Shown piece by piece: positions 23,720 through 32,567 of a DNA stretch of 64,000 nucleotides (the stretch's first letter is position 1; each line of letters starts with the position of its first letter). Position numbers and translations under genes: made by a program. The notes under the pieces are model-generated. The model was not told the DNA's origin. It did not search any database and saw only the letters and a list, made by a program, of their open reading frames with translations. Location: NCBI GenBank assembly GCA_035578005.1, contig DATJYK010000085.1:1-64000 (forward strand), in the 5' to 3' direction. This DNA comes from Gp13-AA77 sp035578005. Its GTDB lineage: Bacteria > Acidobacteriota > Terriglobia > UBA7540.

Positions 23720-25378
23720 TTAGTTCCCTCCGGCGATGCCGGCCGGTTGCAGACGGGACTGCTTGGGCCCGCGCTTCGAAGAGCCACCGGCGCCGTTTCC
23801 GATCGGCCTCAGCTCGATCGCTGGTACTACCGCCAGGGTGGGAATTTCGAGATAGAATTCAACGTCGCGCTCGTCACGGAGAGCTTTGTCACGGAGCTCG
23901 AGAATAAATGCCACGACTACGCCGATAGCAAGGCCGGCCCCCAAGCCGCCGAGCAGGAATTGCCACCACACGGGAAACGATGGGGCCAAAGGCAGGCTCG
24001 GTGAATCCAGCAGGTGGAACTCTTCGCCTTGCCCGTTGCTCTGGGCGTTCGCGGTCATTTGAGATTGGTTTTGGCTGGCGAGCAGGGTATCGTAAAACTT
24101 CAGCGCAGCGTCATGTCCCAGATTAAGCTGTTTGTAGGCCTCTTCCACCAGCGGGCTCACCCCAACGCGGCCCTCGTAGGCTTTCACTTGCTCCTGAAGC
24201 CGGGCTTGCTCCTTGGTCCTCTGCTGGATCAAGTTGTCGTCTTGTTTGAGGCGGGCGCGCAATTCTTGAATGGACGTCGGAACGAGTGCAGGGTTGCCAG
24301 CCTCTTCTGTTTCCTGACCGGGCGCCGTCTTGGCAGAGGCGGCCTGTCCGCCTGCAGGCTCGTAGGCGGTGCCGGGAGCGGGCCCCTGCGTGGCAGGCTT
24401 CTTGTCGCCTGATTTGGGTCCCGCCGCCTTTTGGGCGTCGATCTGCTGCTGTAGTTGCGCGATATCCCCTTTTAATTTCACGACGTCGGGATAATCATCC
24501 GTATAACGGCCCTGAAGGAGGGCGAGGCTGTCCTTCATTTTGTTGAGCTGTTCTTGAAGCGTAGGTACTTGGGCGGCGGGTTGGTCGCCGTTCTGCACCG
24601 CGTGCCAGGTCGCTTCCTGCTGGGTCAGCAAGGACTGCTCATAAGTCTTGTCGAGTTGAGCCCGGCTTATTTGATCGGTCACCGCCGCGAGTTGGGTACT
24701 CAGTGTGGCCAGCACCTGAAGGTTCGCCTGCTGGTCACCCGGCAGGGAACCCAGGTTCTTGCGCTTGAAATCCTCCATCTTCTGATCTTGTTCGTCGAGC
24801 GCGCGCTTGGCGTCGGCCAACGAATTTGACAGGAATTGTGCCGTACCCTTGGCCATGTTTTCGTTTTGCTGGAGGTCCTCAGTGATGAACATTGAGGTCA
24901 ACTCGCTGGTGACCTGCTGGGCCAGATGCGCAGTATCGGCGGTGTAACCGATGCTGAAGCCCGGCAGAGGCAACTCCTTGCCGGAGGTTTTCAGCATATT
25001 TCCCCCGAGCATGACGGGCTTGATTTCAATAACCTTACGCATGGCTTCGACAGCGTCTTCCATCGACTTCTTTCGCTCACTCTTGAACAAGTCGTAGCGC
25101 TCAATGAGGGGCTGCAGCCGCGTGCGGCTTTCGATGCGCTCCTGCATGGTGGCGAGCCTTACCAACAGATCATCGGGGTGAGACGATTGGATGAGATCCT
25201 CAGGAATCGTGGGCCGCTCGTCGAGAATCAGGCTGGTGGAGGTGTACTGCGCCGGGATAAACAACGTAATGGCAAAGCCGACGATGGCTCCTGCGATAGC
25301 CGGCAGCACAATCAGGCGCAACCGGCGCCGCAGAATGTTGGCGTAATCGTCGAAGCTCATCTCTCGATTCCCGATCAT
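23720..25378 (-). CDS. Wzz/GumC-like polysaccharide chain-length and export protein
   Basis: A 552-residue inner-membrane protein. The N-terminal Wzz domain starts MSFDDYANILRRRLRLIVLP and includes the first membrane segment IAGAIVGFAITLFIP. A long periplasmic coiled coil covers about residues 90-450. A second membrane segment, WWQFLLGGLGAGLAIGVVVA, precedes a cytoplasmic end. No Walker motifs or tyrosine-kinase domain follow, so it is the GumC-like type without kinase. It works with the Wza-like pore encoded just upstream at 25642. Two Met codons compete: 25378 with GAGG at good distance is chosen, 25360 is possible. Confidence 0.9.
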   Translation of the reverse strand: MIGNREMSFDDYANILRRRLRLIVLPAIAGAIVGFAITLFIPAQYTSTSLILDERPTIPEDLIQSSHPDDLLVRLATMQERIESRTRLQPLIERYDLFKSERKKSMEDAVEAMRKVIEIKPVMLGGNMLKTSGKELPLPGFSIGYTADTAHLAQQVTSELTSMFITEDLQQNENMAKGTAQFLSNSLADAKRALDEQDQKMEDFKRKNLGSLPGDQQANLQVLATLSTQLAAVTDQISRAQLDKTYEQSLLTQQEATWHAVQNGDQPAAQVPTLQEQLNKMKDSLALLQGRYTDDYPDVVKLKGDIAQLQQQIDAQKAAGPKSGDKKPATQGPAPGTAYEPAGGQAASAKTAPGQETEEAGNPALVPTSIQELRARLKQDDNLIQQRTKEQARLQEQVKAYEGRVGVSPLVEEAYKQLNLGHDAALKFYDTLLASQNQSQMTANAQSNGQGEEFHLLDSPSLPLAPSFPVWWQFLLGGLGAGLAIGVVVAFILELRDKALRDERDVEFYLEIPTLAVVPAIELRPIGNGAGGSSKRGPKQSRLQPAGIAGGN

Positions 25379-25501
25379 AAAGACCTCGTATTGATCTGTT
25401 GCCGGGACCAAAGCAGTCAGAACTTGCTGACTGCCGGCCTAGCTCTGCAGAAACCTCTTCTTGCCTGACGACCTTCCCAATCGTCTTCTGCCGTTCCGTC
25501 C

Positions 25502-25640
25502 GCTAGCAGCATGATGAAAAACGGCGTACGATTCATGTCATTTCGAGCGCAGCGAGAAATCTCGCTCTGACAAGAGAAGACTTACGAGATTTCTCGCTGC
25601 GCTCGAAATGACATGAATCGGGTTTTTCATCATCCTGCCC
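25502..25640. repeat. Long hairpin element, family B copy 2
   Basis: A near-identical copy of the 6527-6665 element in opposite orientation, starting CTAGCAGCATGATGAAAAAC and ending TTTTTCATCATCCTGC directly after the stop of the Wza-like gene. It separates the two exopolysaccharide genes and could act as a transcript-processing or attenuating hairpin. Confidence 0.92.
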
Positions 25641-25641
25641 A

Positions 25642-26280
25642 CTAGGGAACCACAATTGTGTCGCCGGGCCGTAATTCGATGTTCTGATCCTGGCTTTTGC
25701 CCTTCACCACGTCCTTGTAGTTGAAGGGGTACTTCACCTGTTTACCGCCTTCATCCCGTAAGACATAGATCTTCTTGGGGTTCGCAAAGGGCGTAAAGCC
25801 GCCGGCGCCGGATAAGCCCTGCAGCACGGTCATACCTGGAACCAAAGGGTAAGTGCCTCCGCGTGTTACCTCGCCCATCACGTAAAAGCGCTGACTATTG
25901 ACCTCAGTCACCATAACGGTGACCTGCGGCTCGGAGATGAACTTCTTAAGCCTCTGCGTCAGGTCGGCGGTCAGAGCCCCGGCAGTGAGGCCGGAGGCCT
26001 GTATGTCATTCACGAGGGGAAGCGAGACCTTGCCGTCAGGACGGACAGGAATCGTCTTGCTGACTTCAGGCTCTTTCCACACCTGAATGTCGAGAACATC
26101 CCCAGGCTGTATGACATAACTCGGTGTCAGGCCAGCCGCTGGCGAGGGCGAAGCCTCCTTTTCAGAAGCTGCCGTTTGCCCGGCCGGTTGCGCGGATTGC
26201 GCTGCGACAGCGAGCGCCGCGAGAGGCGCCAACCAAAGCGCTGCCACAGCCAAAGCAACCGTGGTTAACCTTACCTTCAT
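25642..26280 (-). CDS. Wza-like polysaccharide export protein (SLBB)
   Basis: A 212-residue secreted protein. The signal peptide is LTTVALAVAALWLAPLAALA. The polysaccharide export domain starts PSYVIQPGDVLDIQVWKEPE (about residues 53-72), with RPDGKVSLPLVNDIQASGLT, and is followed by an SLBB domain SQRFYVMGEVTRGGTYPL and PGDTIVVP at the end. It is shorter than E. coli Wza (about 380 residues) and lacks the long C-terminal outer-membrane helix, as usual for short EPS export proteins. No lipobox Cys is seen. It lies directly upstream of the Wzz-like gene on the same strand. Confidence 0.92.
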   Translation of the reverse strand: MKVRLTTVALAVAALWLAPLAALAVAAQSAQPAGQTAASEKEASPSPAAGLTPSYVIQPGDVLDIQVWKEPEVSKTIPVRPDGKVSLPLVNDIQASGLTAGALTADLTQRLKKFISEPQVTVMVTEVNSQRFYVMGEVTRGGTYPLVPGMTVLQGLSGAGGFTPFANPKKIYVLRDEGGKQVKYPFNYKDVVKGKSQDQNIELRPGDTIVVP

Positions 26281-26583
26281 GCCAGATCTCCTTGCGAGCT
26301 ATCGGCGGATGAGCGGTGAACTTGAGAGGCGGCCGTCGTGAACGCTGAAGATACTACTCCCAATCACAGCATTCTAATGCTAGCAGAGCCAGGCGCGTGC
26401 CGCAATTCAAAACTGGGGACGAGCCCTTCTATTATCTTATTTTATAATCCGTTAACGTGCCTGAACGCTATAGCTCTGTGCTGGATGATTAAGTCAACTT
26501 AAGTTATTTTAAATAAGATAGATCATCCAACGGCACTCAGAGGCTGTTCTTCGTCATACCGATCGTCTTCGTGCGCCCGGCGC
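26281..26583. promoter_or_regulatory. AT-rich leader region of the exopolysaccharide genes
   Basis: A 303-base gap with no gene. An AT-rich core (about 26430-26530) includes the dyad GGATGAT...ATCATCC (26484-26527) enclosing AACTTAAGTTATTTTAAATA. Read on the minus strand, ATTATAAAATAAGATAATA near 26435-26453 offers -10-like hexamers in front of the Wza-like gene. No specific regulator can be named. Confidence 0.4.
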
Positions 26584-28722
26584 TCATGGCTTTCCATATT
26601 TGTCCAGCCACTTCAGCTCTTCACGCACCTTGATCTTACCGTGCCACGGATTCTTGCTCAGGGGATGGCCCTCGCCCGGGAAAATCAGCAGGGCGGTGGG
26701 AATGCCTCGCATGTAAAGCGCGCGTTCCAGCAGGTAGTCCTCGCCGACGTAAACGCGGATATCGTCCGCTCCGCCCACCACGTGGGTAGGAGTGGTGACT
26801 TTGTCGAACTGCCAGATGGCGGCTTCGGCGTTGTAGTTCTGTTTGGCCTTCCAGGGCACGCCGCCGAGGAAGTAGGCGTCGTCAAAAGTGGTATCGTCGT
26901 TGCCCCAGTTGGCAACATGTTCCACCGCGCCGGCGCCGGAGACAGCAGCCTTAAAGCGCGAGGTCTGGGTGATAAGCCAGTTGGTCATGTAGCCGCCGTA
27001 GCTGTAACCGCCCACCGTAAGATGGCCGGGGTCAGCCGTGCCGTCGTGAACAAGCTGATCGACTCCCTCAAGAATGTCCTTCCCGGGTCGCGAGACGATG
27101 GGACCGATAACGCCCAGCGTGAAGGCGTCGCCGTATCCGGTTGAGCCGCGGTAGTTGGGCTCAAACACCAGCCAGCCGTCGGTGGCGGCGAGGCCTGCCC
27201 ACTGGTACCAGTCCGCCTCAAAGTGGTTGCCATCGGCGTCTGCGGGACCGCCATGGATCAGCGTAAACATCGGCAGGTGAGTGGTGCCGAATTTTCCGGG
27301 AGGATAGATCAGCATGCCTTCCACGGTGACGCCGTCGTCAGCCTTCCAGCGATACGGCTTGCCCTGGGGAAGCGCCCGCGAGGTGAAAAGACGGTTGAAG
27401 GCCGTGATAGGCCGGGCCTCGTCCAGCTCATCGGGGCTATCCGCGAGGTACACTTCCGACGGCTGCTGCAGCGATGAATAGACAAAAGCCACGCGGCTGG
27501 AATCCTTGGCTGCTGCCAGGGTTTCGTACGCGCCGGGCTGGCCGGGACGGCGTGAAAGCGGCGCGGAGCTATCCTCCTGCGTGTAAGGCTGAACCTCCGT
27601 GCCGAGTCCGCCTGCTATCAGCAGCCCGCCGTGAGGTAACACAGCGTAATCTGCCAGCGCACCTTCGAAATCCCTGCCCCAACGCAGGTGCGCCTTGACA
27701 GGCGCGTCCTTCGGGCCCGAGGCCTCCGCGATGTTCACCGAATAGACGCGCGGCTGCACGTCCTGGTAAGGACCCTCCACGGAGCCGTTCACGCAGGAGA
27801 AGAACACGCGCCGGCTGTCCGGCGACCACGCCAGATTGTCATAAATGGCCTGCGTGTGGCTCAGCAGGCGCACGGTGCCAGAGGGCAGCTCGACCAGGTC
27901 GATATTGTAAGCGTCGAGAGACTCCTGCCGCTCCGATCGGGAGTCCGTATTGAAAGCGAGATAGTGTCCGTCGGGTGAGGCGGTTAGCTGCTTCACGCGC
28001 CACGGCGTGGTGCACACCGTTCGCGGCTTCTGGCCCTTATCGCCCGGCGCCGGCGAGGTGGCGGCGCTCAGAACGTCCGCCAAGTCAATCTTGAAGATGC
28101 TATCGCCGCGTTCCGATTCGCGGAATTGAATCACGTCTTTCCACTGTTTCTTGTAAGCTTCTTCCTCCTCGGTACTCCTCGGCGTGAGCGTGGCGAAATA
28201 GATGGAACGCGAGTCGGCCGACCACGCGAAGGCATGCACATCCTCCTTGCCCTGCGTCAGCGGAAAGGCCTCGCCGCCGTCGGCAGCAATCACCCAGACT
28301 TGGCCCGCAGGATCGTCCTCATCGTCCTTCTCGGCTGCCGGCGCCTGCGGGCTCGACCCCGGCGCCACCCTGTCCGAGATGAAGCCCACCCAGCGGCCGT
28401 CAGGCGACCACTGAGGCTCAGAATCGTGCCCCGACTGAGTCAGCCGGACGAGGCCCGCCGAGGCCGCCGGGCCCGCCGGCGCCTGGCCGCCACCGCCATC
28501 ACGATACAGCCACAGGTCAGTGCGGAAACGGTTCCGGTCCCAATCGGCGCGAGTGGTCTGGATCACGACTGCGTGGCCGTCAGGAGAAAGAGCCACCGTG
28601 TTGAATTCAGTTGAGTTGAAGAATTCGTCGAGGGTGAGGGGCGGCTTATCGGCGCCGTTAAGGCTCGGAGCCACGGCGAGACAAGCCAGCAGAAACGCAA
28701 GTCGGGCAAAGGGCTGGGGCAT
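26584..28722 (-). CDS. Secreted S9-family prolyl oligopeptidase
   Basis: A 712-residue peptidase with a signal peptide (FARLAFLLACLAVAPSLNGA). Residues about 30-430 form a WD40/TolB-like propeller (SPDGHAVVI, WSPDGRWVGFISDR, WSPDSRRVFFSC). The C-terminal alpha/beta-hydrolase domain holds the nucleophile Ser in VGGYSYGGYMTNWL, the Asp in GGADDIRVYV and the His in FPGEGHPLS. S9 enzymes of this sort cleave peptides after Pro or other residues in the periplasm or outside. It stands alone; a repeat-rich gap lies upstream. Confidence 0.93.
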   Translation of the reverse strand: MPQPFARLAFLLACLAVAPSLNGADKPPLTLDEFFNSTEFNTVALSPDGHAVVIQTTRADWDRNRFRTDLWLYRDGGGGQAPAGPAASAGLVRLTQSGHDSEPQWSPDGRWVGFISDRVAPGSSPQAPAAEKDDEDDPAGQVWVIAADGGEAFPLTQGKEDVHAFAWSADSRSIYFATLTPRSTEEEEAYKKQWKDVIQFRESERGDSIFKIDLADVLSAATSPAPGDKGQKPRTVCTTPWRVKQLTASPDGHYLAFNTDSRSERQESLDAYNIDLVELPSGTVRLLSHTQAIYDNLAWSPDSRRVFFSCVNGSVEGPYQDVQPRVYSVNIAEASGPKDAPVKAHLRWGRDFEGALADYAVLPHGGLLIAGGLGTEVQPYTQEDSSAPLSRRPGQPGAYETLAAAKDSSRVAFVYSSLQQPSEVYLADSPDELDEARPITAFNRLFTSRALPQGKPYRWKADDGVTVEGMLIYPPGKFGTTHLPMFTLIHGGPADADGNHFEADWYQWAGLAATDGWLVFEPNYRGSTGYGDAFTLGVIGPIVSRPGKDILEGVDQLVHDGTADPGHLTVGGYSYGGYMTNWLITQTSRFKAAVSGAGAVEHVANWGNDDTTFDDAYFLGGVPWKAKQNYNAEAAIWQFDKVTTPTHVVGGADDIRVYVGEDYLLERALYMRGIPTALLIFPGEGHPLSKNPWHGKIKVREELKWLDKYGKP

Positions 28723-29035
28723 AGGCCTTCAGATTGACGATTTTCGATTGACGATTGCGGGCAATGGTTTCTGTGGTTGCCCTCTAGACTAGACTGAACT
28801 AGGCTAGCAGTATGATGAAAAACCCGATTCGTGTCATTTCGAGCGCAGCGATAAATCTCGCTCTGAAAGGAGAAGACTTACGAGATTTATCGCTGCGCTC
28901 GAAATGACACGAATCGTACGCCGTCTTTCATCACGCTGCTACAATCTCCGGCTGCTAGATCACGGGGTCGAGGCCGCTAAAGAGTCGCCCTTTCCCTCAC
29001 TCAATCGGCAATCGGCAATCGAAAATCGGCAATAG
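28723..29035. other. Repeat-filled gap
   Basis: A 313-base gap without a gene. It holds simple ATTGACGATT/TCGATTGACGATTG repeats (28732-28757), a family B hairpin (28804-28941) and CAATCGGCAATCGGCAATCG-type repeats (about 29003-29032). Confidence 0.75.
28804..28941. repeat. Long hairpin element, family B copy 3
   Basis: Starts CTAGCAGTATGATGAAAAAC and ends TTTCATCACGCTGCTA. The arms match the 6527 and 25502 copies but carry compensating changes (GATAAATC / GATTTATC), so pairing is preserved, a sign that the hairpin form is maintained or copied. Confidence 0.9.
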
Positions 29036-29338
29036 TCAGAGTTTCTGGTTCACAGGGCTCACGCCGGAGGTGGGCCAGGCGTAGTCCTTAAACTCGCCCG
29101 TGTAATCGAAGCCACCCAGGGGAATCGACTTTTCCGCGGCCGCCGGAATGCCGGTGCGGCGCACGGCCGCAAGCACTTCCGCCTCATGAATGCGCGAGGC
29201 GTCGTATTCAATCACCAGGTCATCGCCCTCGAAATCGATTTTGCGAATTCCGTAGTGCGTTGAAAGCGTGCTCAGCCGTTCGAGTTCCTCGCTGGTGAGG
29301 CTGCGCGCGAGGCGGTAACGCGTGTCAAGAAAAGTCAT
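29036..29338 (-). CDS. Small conserved-looking protein of unknown function
   Basis: A 100-residue protein starting MTFLDTRYRLARSLTSEELE. The middle part alternates helix and strand (RKIDFEGDDLVIEYDASRIH, then EAEVLAAVRRTGIPA), which resembles a ferredoxin-like or heavy-metal-associated fold without the CxxC metal site. The C-terminus FDYTGEFKDYAWPTSGVSP is aromatic-rich. I do not recognise a named family. ATG 29338 is chosen over 29380 because the upstream residues look non-coding. The next upstream gene is the divergent PatA-like protease; no shared role is evident. Confidence 0.7.
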   Translation of the reverse strand: MTFLDTRYRLARSLTSEELERLSTLSTHYGIRKIDFEGDDLVIEYDASRIHEAEVLAAVRRTGIPAAAEKSIPLGGFDYTGEFKDYAWPTSGVSPVNQKL

Positions 29339-29579
29339 GGCAGGGATGCCCTCCAAGCCCAAAAGCATAGCACAACGCATTGGGAGGGCGCCGCGTTAGC
29401 AACCCGTTACGCCTCTGCCGTTCCCGCGCGAATCCCTTTCGCCGAAACCGTGGGCGGTAGCAGGGGGTGTGTTATCAACCGTGGGGAGTGTTCTGGGAGT
29501 TAATTGACAGCAGCATCCGTCGGCGGTAGCCTGTTCGAGTTTTACATAATTTTGCGGGCAAGAGCCGGTCGGTTAATGT

Positions 29580-30443
29580 GTGGCGATAAGCCCTCTCGAG
29601 CTCGTCCGACTCCCGGACTTGATGAGACGCGGCCCGGGCCGGCCGGAGGTCACCATTGCGCTCATCGATGGCCCTGTCGCTCGAGACCTTCCCGACTTCG
29701 CCGTCGCCACCATCCGTGAAATCCCCGGAAAGCTGAAAGGAACCTGCGCTCGCGCGGATACCGTCGCGTGCACGCACGGCACCTTCGTCGCCGGCATGCT
29801 CGCCGCCCGCCGCGGCTCCGCGGCTCCCGCCATCTGTCCCGGATGCACGCTGCTGCTTCGCCCCATTTTTCCAGAGGCGGTGAACGACGGAGACATGCCA
29901 AGTGCCACTCCCGAGGAGCTCGCCGAGGCTATTACGGATAGCGTCGAGGCCGGAGCCAAGGTGATCAATTTGAGCGCGGCACTGGTTCAAGCGTCACCGA
30001 AAGGCGAAAGCAACTTGGAGCAAGCGCTCAACTACGCAGCCCAGCGCGGCGTCATCACAGTTGCCGCGGCCGGCAATCAAGGAACGGTGGGCAGCTCGGC
30101 CATCACGAGGCACCCTTGGGTTATTCCGGTTGCGGCCTGCAATCTTCAGGGCCGGCCGCTGGGCGAATCGAATCTGGGAAGCTCGATCGGCAGGCAGGGG
30201 CTACTTGCTCCCGGCGAACAGGTCACCAGCCTGAGCTCCGACGGCAGGCCGCAAACCTTGGGCGGGACCAGTGCGGCTGCGCCTTTCGTGACAGGTGCGA
30301 TCGGGCTTCTTTGGTCCGAGTTTCCGAAGGCGCGCGCCTCGGAAGTGAAGCTGGCGGTGACACGCCGCGGCCGCCAACTGCACAGATCATTAGTGCCGCC
30401 TTTGCTGGACGCCTGGGCGGCCTATCAGGCCTTGTCTGCCTGA
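29580..30443 (+). CDS. Cytoplasmic PatA-like subtilisin (S8) protease
   Basis: A 287-residue S8 peptidase. The catalytic residues are Asp30 in IALIDGPVA, His66 in CTHGTFVAGML, oxyanion Asn166 in AAAGNQG and Ser231 in GGTSAAAPFVTGA. The N-terminus PLELVRLPDLMRRGPGRPEV and the IDGPV form of the Asp motif are those of the PatA/PatG proteases of cyanobactin maturation, which cut leader peptides from precursors. There is no signal peptide or prodomain, so it acts in the cytoplasm, again like PatA. The start is a GTG, since an in-frame stop lies six bases upstream. It is followed by motif-bearing small proteins and a PatG C-terminal-like protein. Some Cys in AICPGCT and TVACTHG are not family features I know. 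Confidence 0.88.
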   Translation: MAISPLELVRLPDLMRRGPGRPEVTIALIDGPVARDLPDFAVATIREIPGKLKGTCARADTVACTHGTFVAGMLAARRGSAAPAICPGCTLLLRPIFPEAVNDGDMPSATPEELAEAITDSVEAGAKVINLSAALVQASPKGESNLEQALNYAAQRGVITVAAAGNQGTVGSSAITRHPWVIPVAACNLQGRPLGESNLGSSIGRQGLLAPGEQVTSLSSDGRPQTLGGTSAAAPFVTGAIGLLWSEFPKARASEVKLAVTRRGRQLHRSLVPPLLDAWAAYQALSA

Positions 30444-30538
30444 ACGCACTGCACCTCTGTCCGCGTGTAGGAAGGCAAGTGCCCAAAGGCTCTGGCTGAT
30501 TGCCGATGGAGAGCTTAACCGTAACGAGGTTGAAAACC

Positions 30539-30925
30539 ATGATGAGAATTCCTGGATTTCACGCAGAAGCCGCTCTTTACCAGACAGGCCTAGGTTGTGG
30601 GGTTCGCAAGTCGCCTGCCCAACTGCCAATCCAGGGGGTGTTCCCTCAACTGCTACCCATCGACGACATCTGCGGGGGCGAGGAGTGGTGCGAAGACTTG
30701 CTTATCGACTGGGCGTTCGGCCCGGGATCAGCCCCATACGGCACACCCATCACGGGAGGGTCCTTCCCTGTCTCAGGTGACGATTCGGGTGGCGATTCGG
30801 GGATGCGTTGCCGGGAGGGATACACCGACTGCACGTGTGACCCAGGTCCGCCGCTGAAGTGTACCAAGGACTGGGTCAACGTGCGGTGCAAAAAAGCGTA
30901 CAGCGTCCCGTGTACGCCAAAGTGA
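30539..30925 (+). CDS. Putative leader-bearing precursor or small protein 1 (PGFxAExxL)
   Basis: A 128-residue protein starting MMRIPGFHAEAALYQTG. This start-proximal block matches those at 32278, 32687, 33201 and 34655. The remainder is acidic and glycine-rich in the middle (GPGSAPYGTPITGGSFPVSG), then Cys-rich: GMRCREGYTDCTCDPGPPLKC and VRCKKAYSVPC. No signal peptide. ATG 30539 follows ACGAGGT at nine bases; ATG 30542 would give MRIPGF, exactly like the paralogues. It lies directly behind the PatA-like protease, which suggests it is a substrate. The processing and fate are inference. Confidence 0.75.
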   Translation: MMRIPGFHAEAALYQTGLGCGVRKSPAQLPIQGVFPQLLPIDDICGGEEWCEDLLIDWAFGPGSAPYGTPITGGSFPVSGDDSGGDSGMRCREGYTDCTCDPGPPLKCTKDWVNVRCKKAYSVPCTPK

Positions 30926-30997
30926 GCATAGCCGGAGCAAACCGGCTAAGCAGCGTCTCAGGCAAGAATCATTCGATGGAGGGTGACAAATCGAGAC

Positions 30998-31198
30998 ATG
31001 AACCGACAGCCAAAGAAGGAACTCACCCAACAAGCCGATCCGCGGCATCGGGTGCGGCTCCCGGGATTTCTGATTGAAGAAGAGGTCGGCTTGGGCGACG
31101 CCATCAAGCGCGTCACCTATGCCATGGGCATTAAACCTTGCAGCGGTTGCGACAAGCGCGCCGCCGCGCTGAATCGATGGATGCACTTCTCGAGATAG
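30998..31198 (+). CDS. Small CxxC protein with internal LPGF motif
   Basis: A 66-residue basic protein. After a polar lead comes RVRLPGFLIEEEVGLGDAIK, then RVTYAMGIKPCSGCDKRAAA and LNRWMHF. The CSGC pair suggests metal or redox binding; the LPGF string is like the leader motif of the neighbouring proteins, but here it is internal (about residues 23-26). I recall similar short proteins with GLGD and KPCGGC strings in soil bacteria but cannot name the family. It sits between precursor 1 and the PatG-like gene, all on the plus strand. Confidence 0.7.
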   Translation: MNRQPKKELTQQADPRHRVRLPGFLIEEEVGLGDAIKRVTYAMGIKPCSGCDKRAAALNRWMHFSR

Positions 31199-31204
31199 AC
31201 CGGC

Positions 31205-31269
31205 TGTAGCGGCGGTCGCAGCCTGCCCGGTAAGGGACCGCCGGTCGGCGCTTGCAGAGCGCCGCTACA
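31205..31269. repeat. GC-rich inverted repeat inside the PatA/PatG-like locus
   Basis: TGTAGCGGCG (31205-31214) pairs with CGCCGCTACA (31260-31269); GACCGCC and GCGGTC strings lie between. A related element is at 41609-41662. Spacer repeat, no gene. Confidence 0.7.
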
Positions 31270-31291
31270 AATTATAAGGAGGCAAAATTCT

Positions 31292-32245
31292 ATGGAGCAA
31301 CCAGACGTGAACGACGCTTTGACAGCCACATCCGCCAATGGAAGTGACGCCGCAGCCGTGCCAGACTTTCCTGCGGGAGCAGGTACGGTTGCGCCCCAAG
31401 CTTGTTCCACCTGCGGAACAATTCCGGCCGGAGGCGTGGGGAAGGCAGTGCCGGCCGGCAACGGTACCACGAGCAGCCCCAGCTATATTTACGCCCTCGG
31501 ACGCATCGAACCGCGTTTCCCCAAGATTTCGGTGGAAAAGGAGTTCGCGCAGGCTCTGGGGCGAGATAACGTCGCGGGCCTCACGGACCGGCAAGCGCTT
31601 CGAGCTGCGCTCTCGAAGCCCGAAAACCGCTACTTGGTGCGGCAACTCTGCTGGGTGATGACCATCGAGGGCCTGGAGACTTACATTGTTGGCCCCCGCG
31701 ACCCCGCGGATTTCAGCCTGTTGGTTGAAGCCCTGCGTCCCACCCCGCAGCCTTGGGACCTTGACTGCGTCATCGGAGTTCGGGGACCCATCGCGCAACC
31801 CGAGATGTGCAACGGGCTGATGGTTCCCATCGTCGTCTTTGACCAGATCTACTCCTTCGACCGCGATTCGCTGATTAAAGCCATCCCCAGGCCCAAAGAG
31901 ACCTCGGCGAAGGAGTTTGCGCCGGCCGCCGAGGAGCTCTTCGACCGCATCATGCAGATGACTGACAATGCCGGCGCCACTGACGGCAATCGCGCTCTGA
32001 ATTACCTCGCCGTTCGTTACCCGCGCATTTATGAGGTGGTTGCGGAAGCCTTCGGGCGTAATGAATCCTTAAGCGCGGTGGAGGTTAATCCGTCGCCCTT
32101 GAGCGGCACACGAAAAGTGGTTGACGTGGTCTTCGCCTTCACCAACCGCAATACTGATGTGGTTAGCAAACAAGCGGTACGCGTCGATGTGACCGACGAG
32201 TTTCCGTTTTTGGTAAGCAAGTTGTCGCCGTACTACGACCGTTGA
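31292..32245 (+). CDS. PatG C-terminal-domain protein
   Basis: A 317-residue protein. From about residue 64 it matches the C-terminal, non-protease region of the cyanobactin protein PatG: PSYIYALGRIEPRFPKISVE, then RQLCWVMTIEGLETYIV, WDLDCVIGVRGPIAQPEMC, LNYLAVRYPRIYEVVAEAF and a final KLSPYYDR. In PatG this region follows the macrocyclase protease domain; here it is free-standing, with only a short low-complexity N-terminus containing CSTC and AG-rich repeats. No catalytic residues can be named. AAGGAGG precedes ATG 31292. Its neighbours, a PatA-like protease and leader-like small proteins, support a peptide-maturation role. A relic of a second copy's 3' end is at 32568-32606. Confidence 0.85.
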   Translation: MEQPDVNDALTATSANGSDAAAVPDFPAGAGTVAPQACSTCGTIPAGGVGKAVPAGNGTTSSPSYIYALGRIEPRFPKISVEKEFAQALGRDNVAGLTDRQALRAALSKPENRYLVRQLCWVMTIEGLETYIVGPRDPADFSLLVEALRPTPQPWDLDCVIGVRGPIAQPEMCNGLMVPIVVFDQIYSFDRDSLIKAIPRPKETSAKEFAPAAEELFDRIMQMTDNAGATDGNRALNYLAVRYPRIYEVVAEAFGRNESLSAVEVNPSPLSGTRKVVDVVFAFTNRNTDVVSKQAVRVDVTDEFPFLVSKLSPYYDR

Positions 32246-32277
32246 AGGAACTTCAGCGACTGAATGAGGGCGAAACA

Positions 32278-32544
32278 ATGAGCATTCCTGGATTCAATGC
32301 CGAGGCTTCGCTGTGCAGGACCAAGGCTGGTTACGGAATAACCGGGACCCGCAGACCTGCGCCTGCGGCACGAGGCGTGGTGCCGCAGAGGGACGATGGT
32401 GATAGGCGGTGCGGCGAGTGTTCCGACTTATTTCTAGGGACGCGGTGGTGCTGCGAGGGAGATCCGCTTAGTATCTGCGCACCGGAGCCCTGTGGGCTTG
32501 TGGTGGCTATCGGAACCATTCTGGGCAGTGTGTTTTCGCTGTAG
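32278..32544 (+). CDS. Putative leader-bearing precursor or small protein 2 (PGFxAExxL)
   Basis: An 88-residue protein starting MSIPGFNAEASLCRTKAGYG, one of the closest matches to the shared leader pattern. The body has RRCGECSDLF, a CC pair (TRWCCEGD), CAPEPC and a hydrophobic end LVVAIGTILGSVFSL that could be a membrane-seeking or lipid-like tail. GAGGG precedes ATG 32278, 33 bases after the PatG-like stop, so the two are probably co-transcribed. No known family. Confidence 0.72.
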   Translation: MSIPGFNAEASLCRTKAGYGITGTRRPAPAARGVVPQRDDGDRRCGECSDLFLGTRWCCEGDPLSICAPEPCGLVVAIGTILGSVFSL

Positions 32545-32567
32545 CCACGGCCTGAAGGGGACTCTTG

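Noticed and set aside
23591..24004. Plus-strand frame over the Wzz-like gene with AGGAGG in front
   Set aside because: It runs antisense through the well-supported Wzz-like gene, and the ribosome-site-like AGGAGGTGTGAATG leads to a stop after four codons in its own frame.
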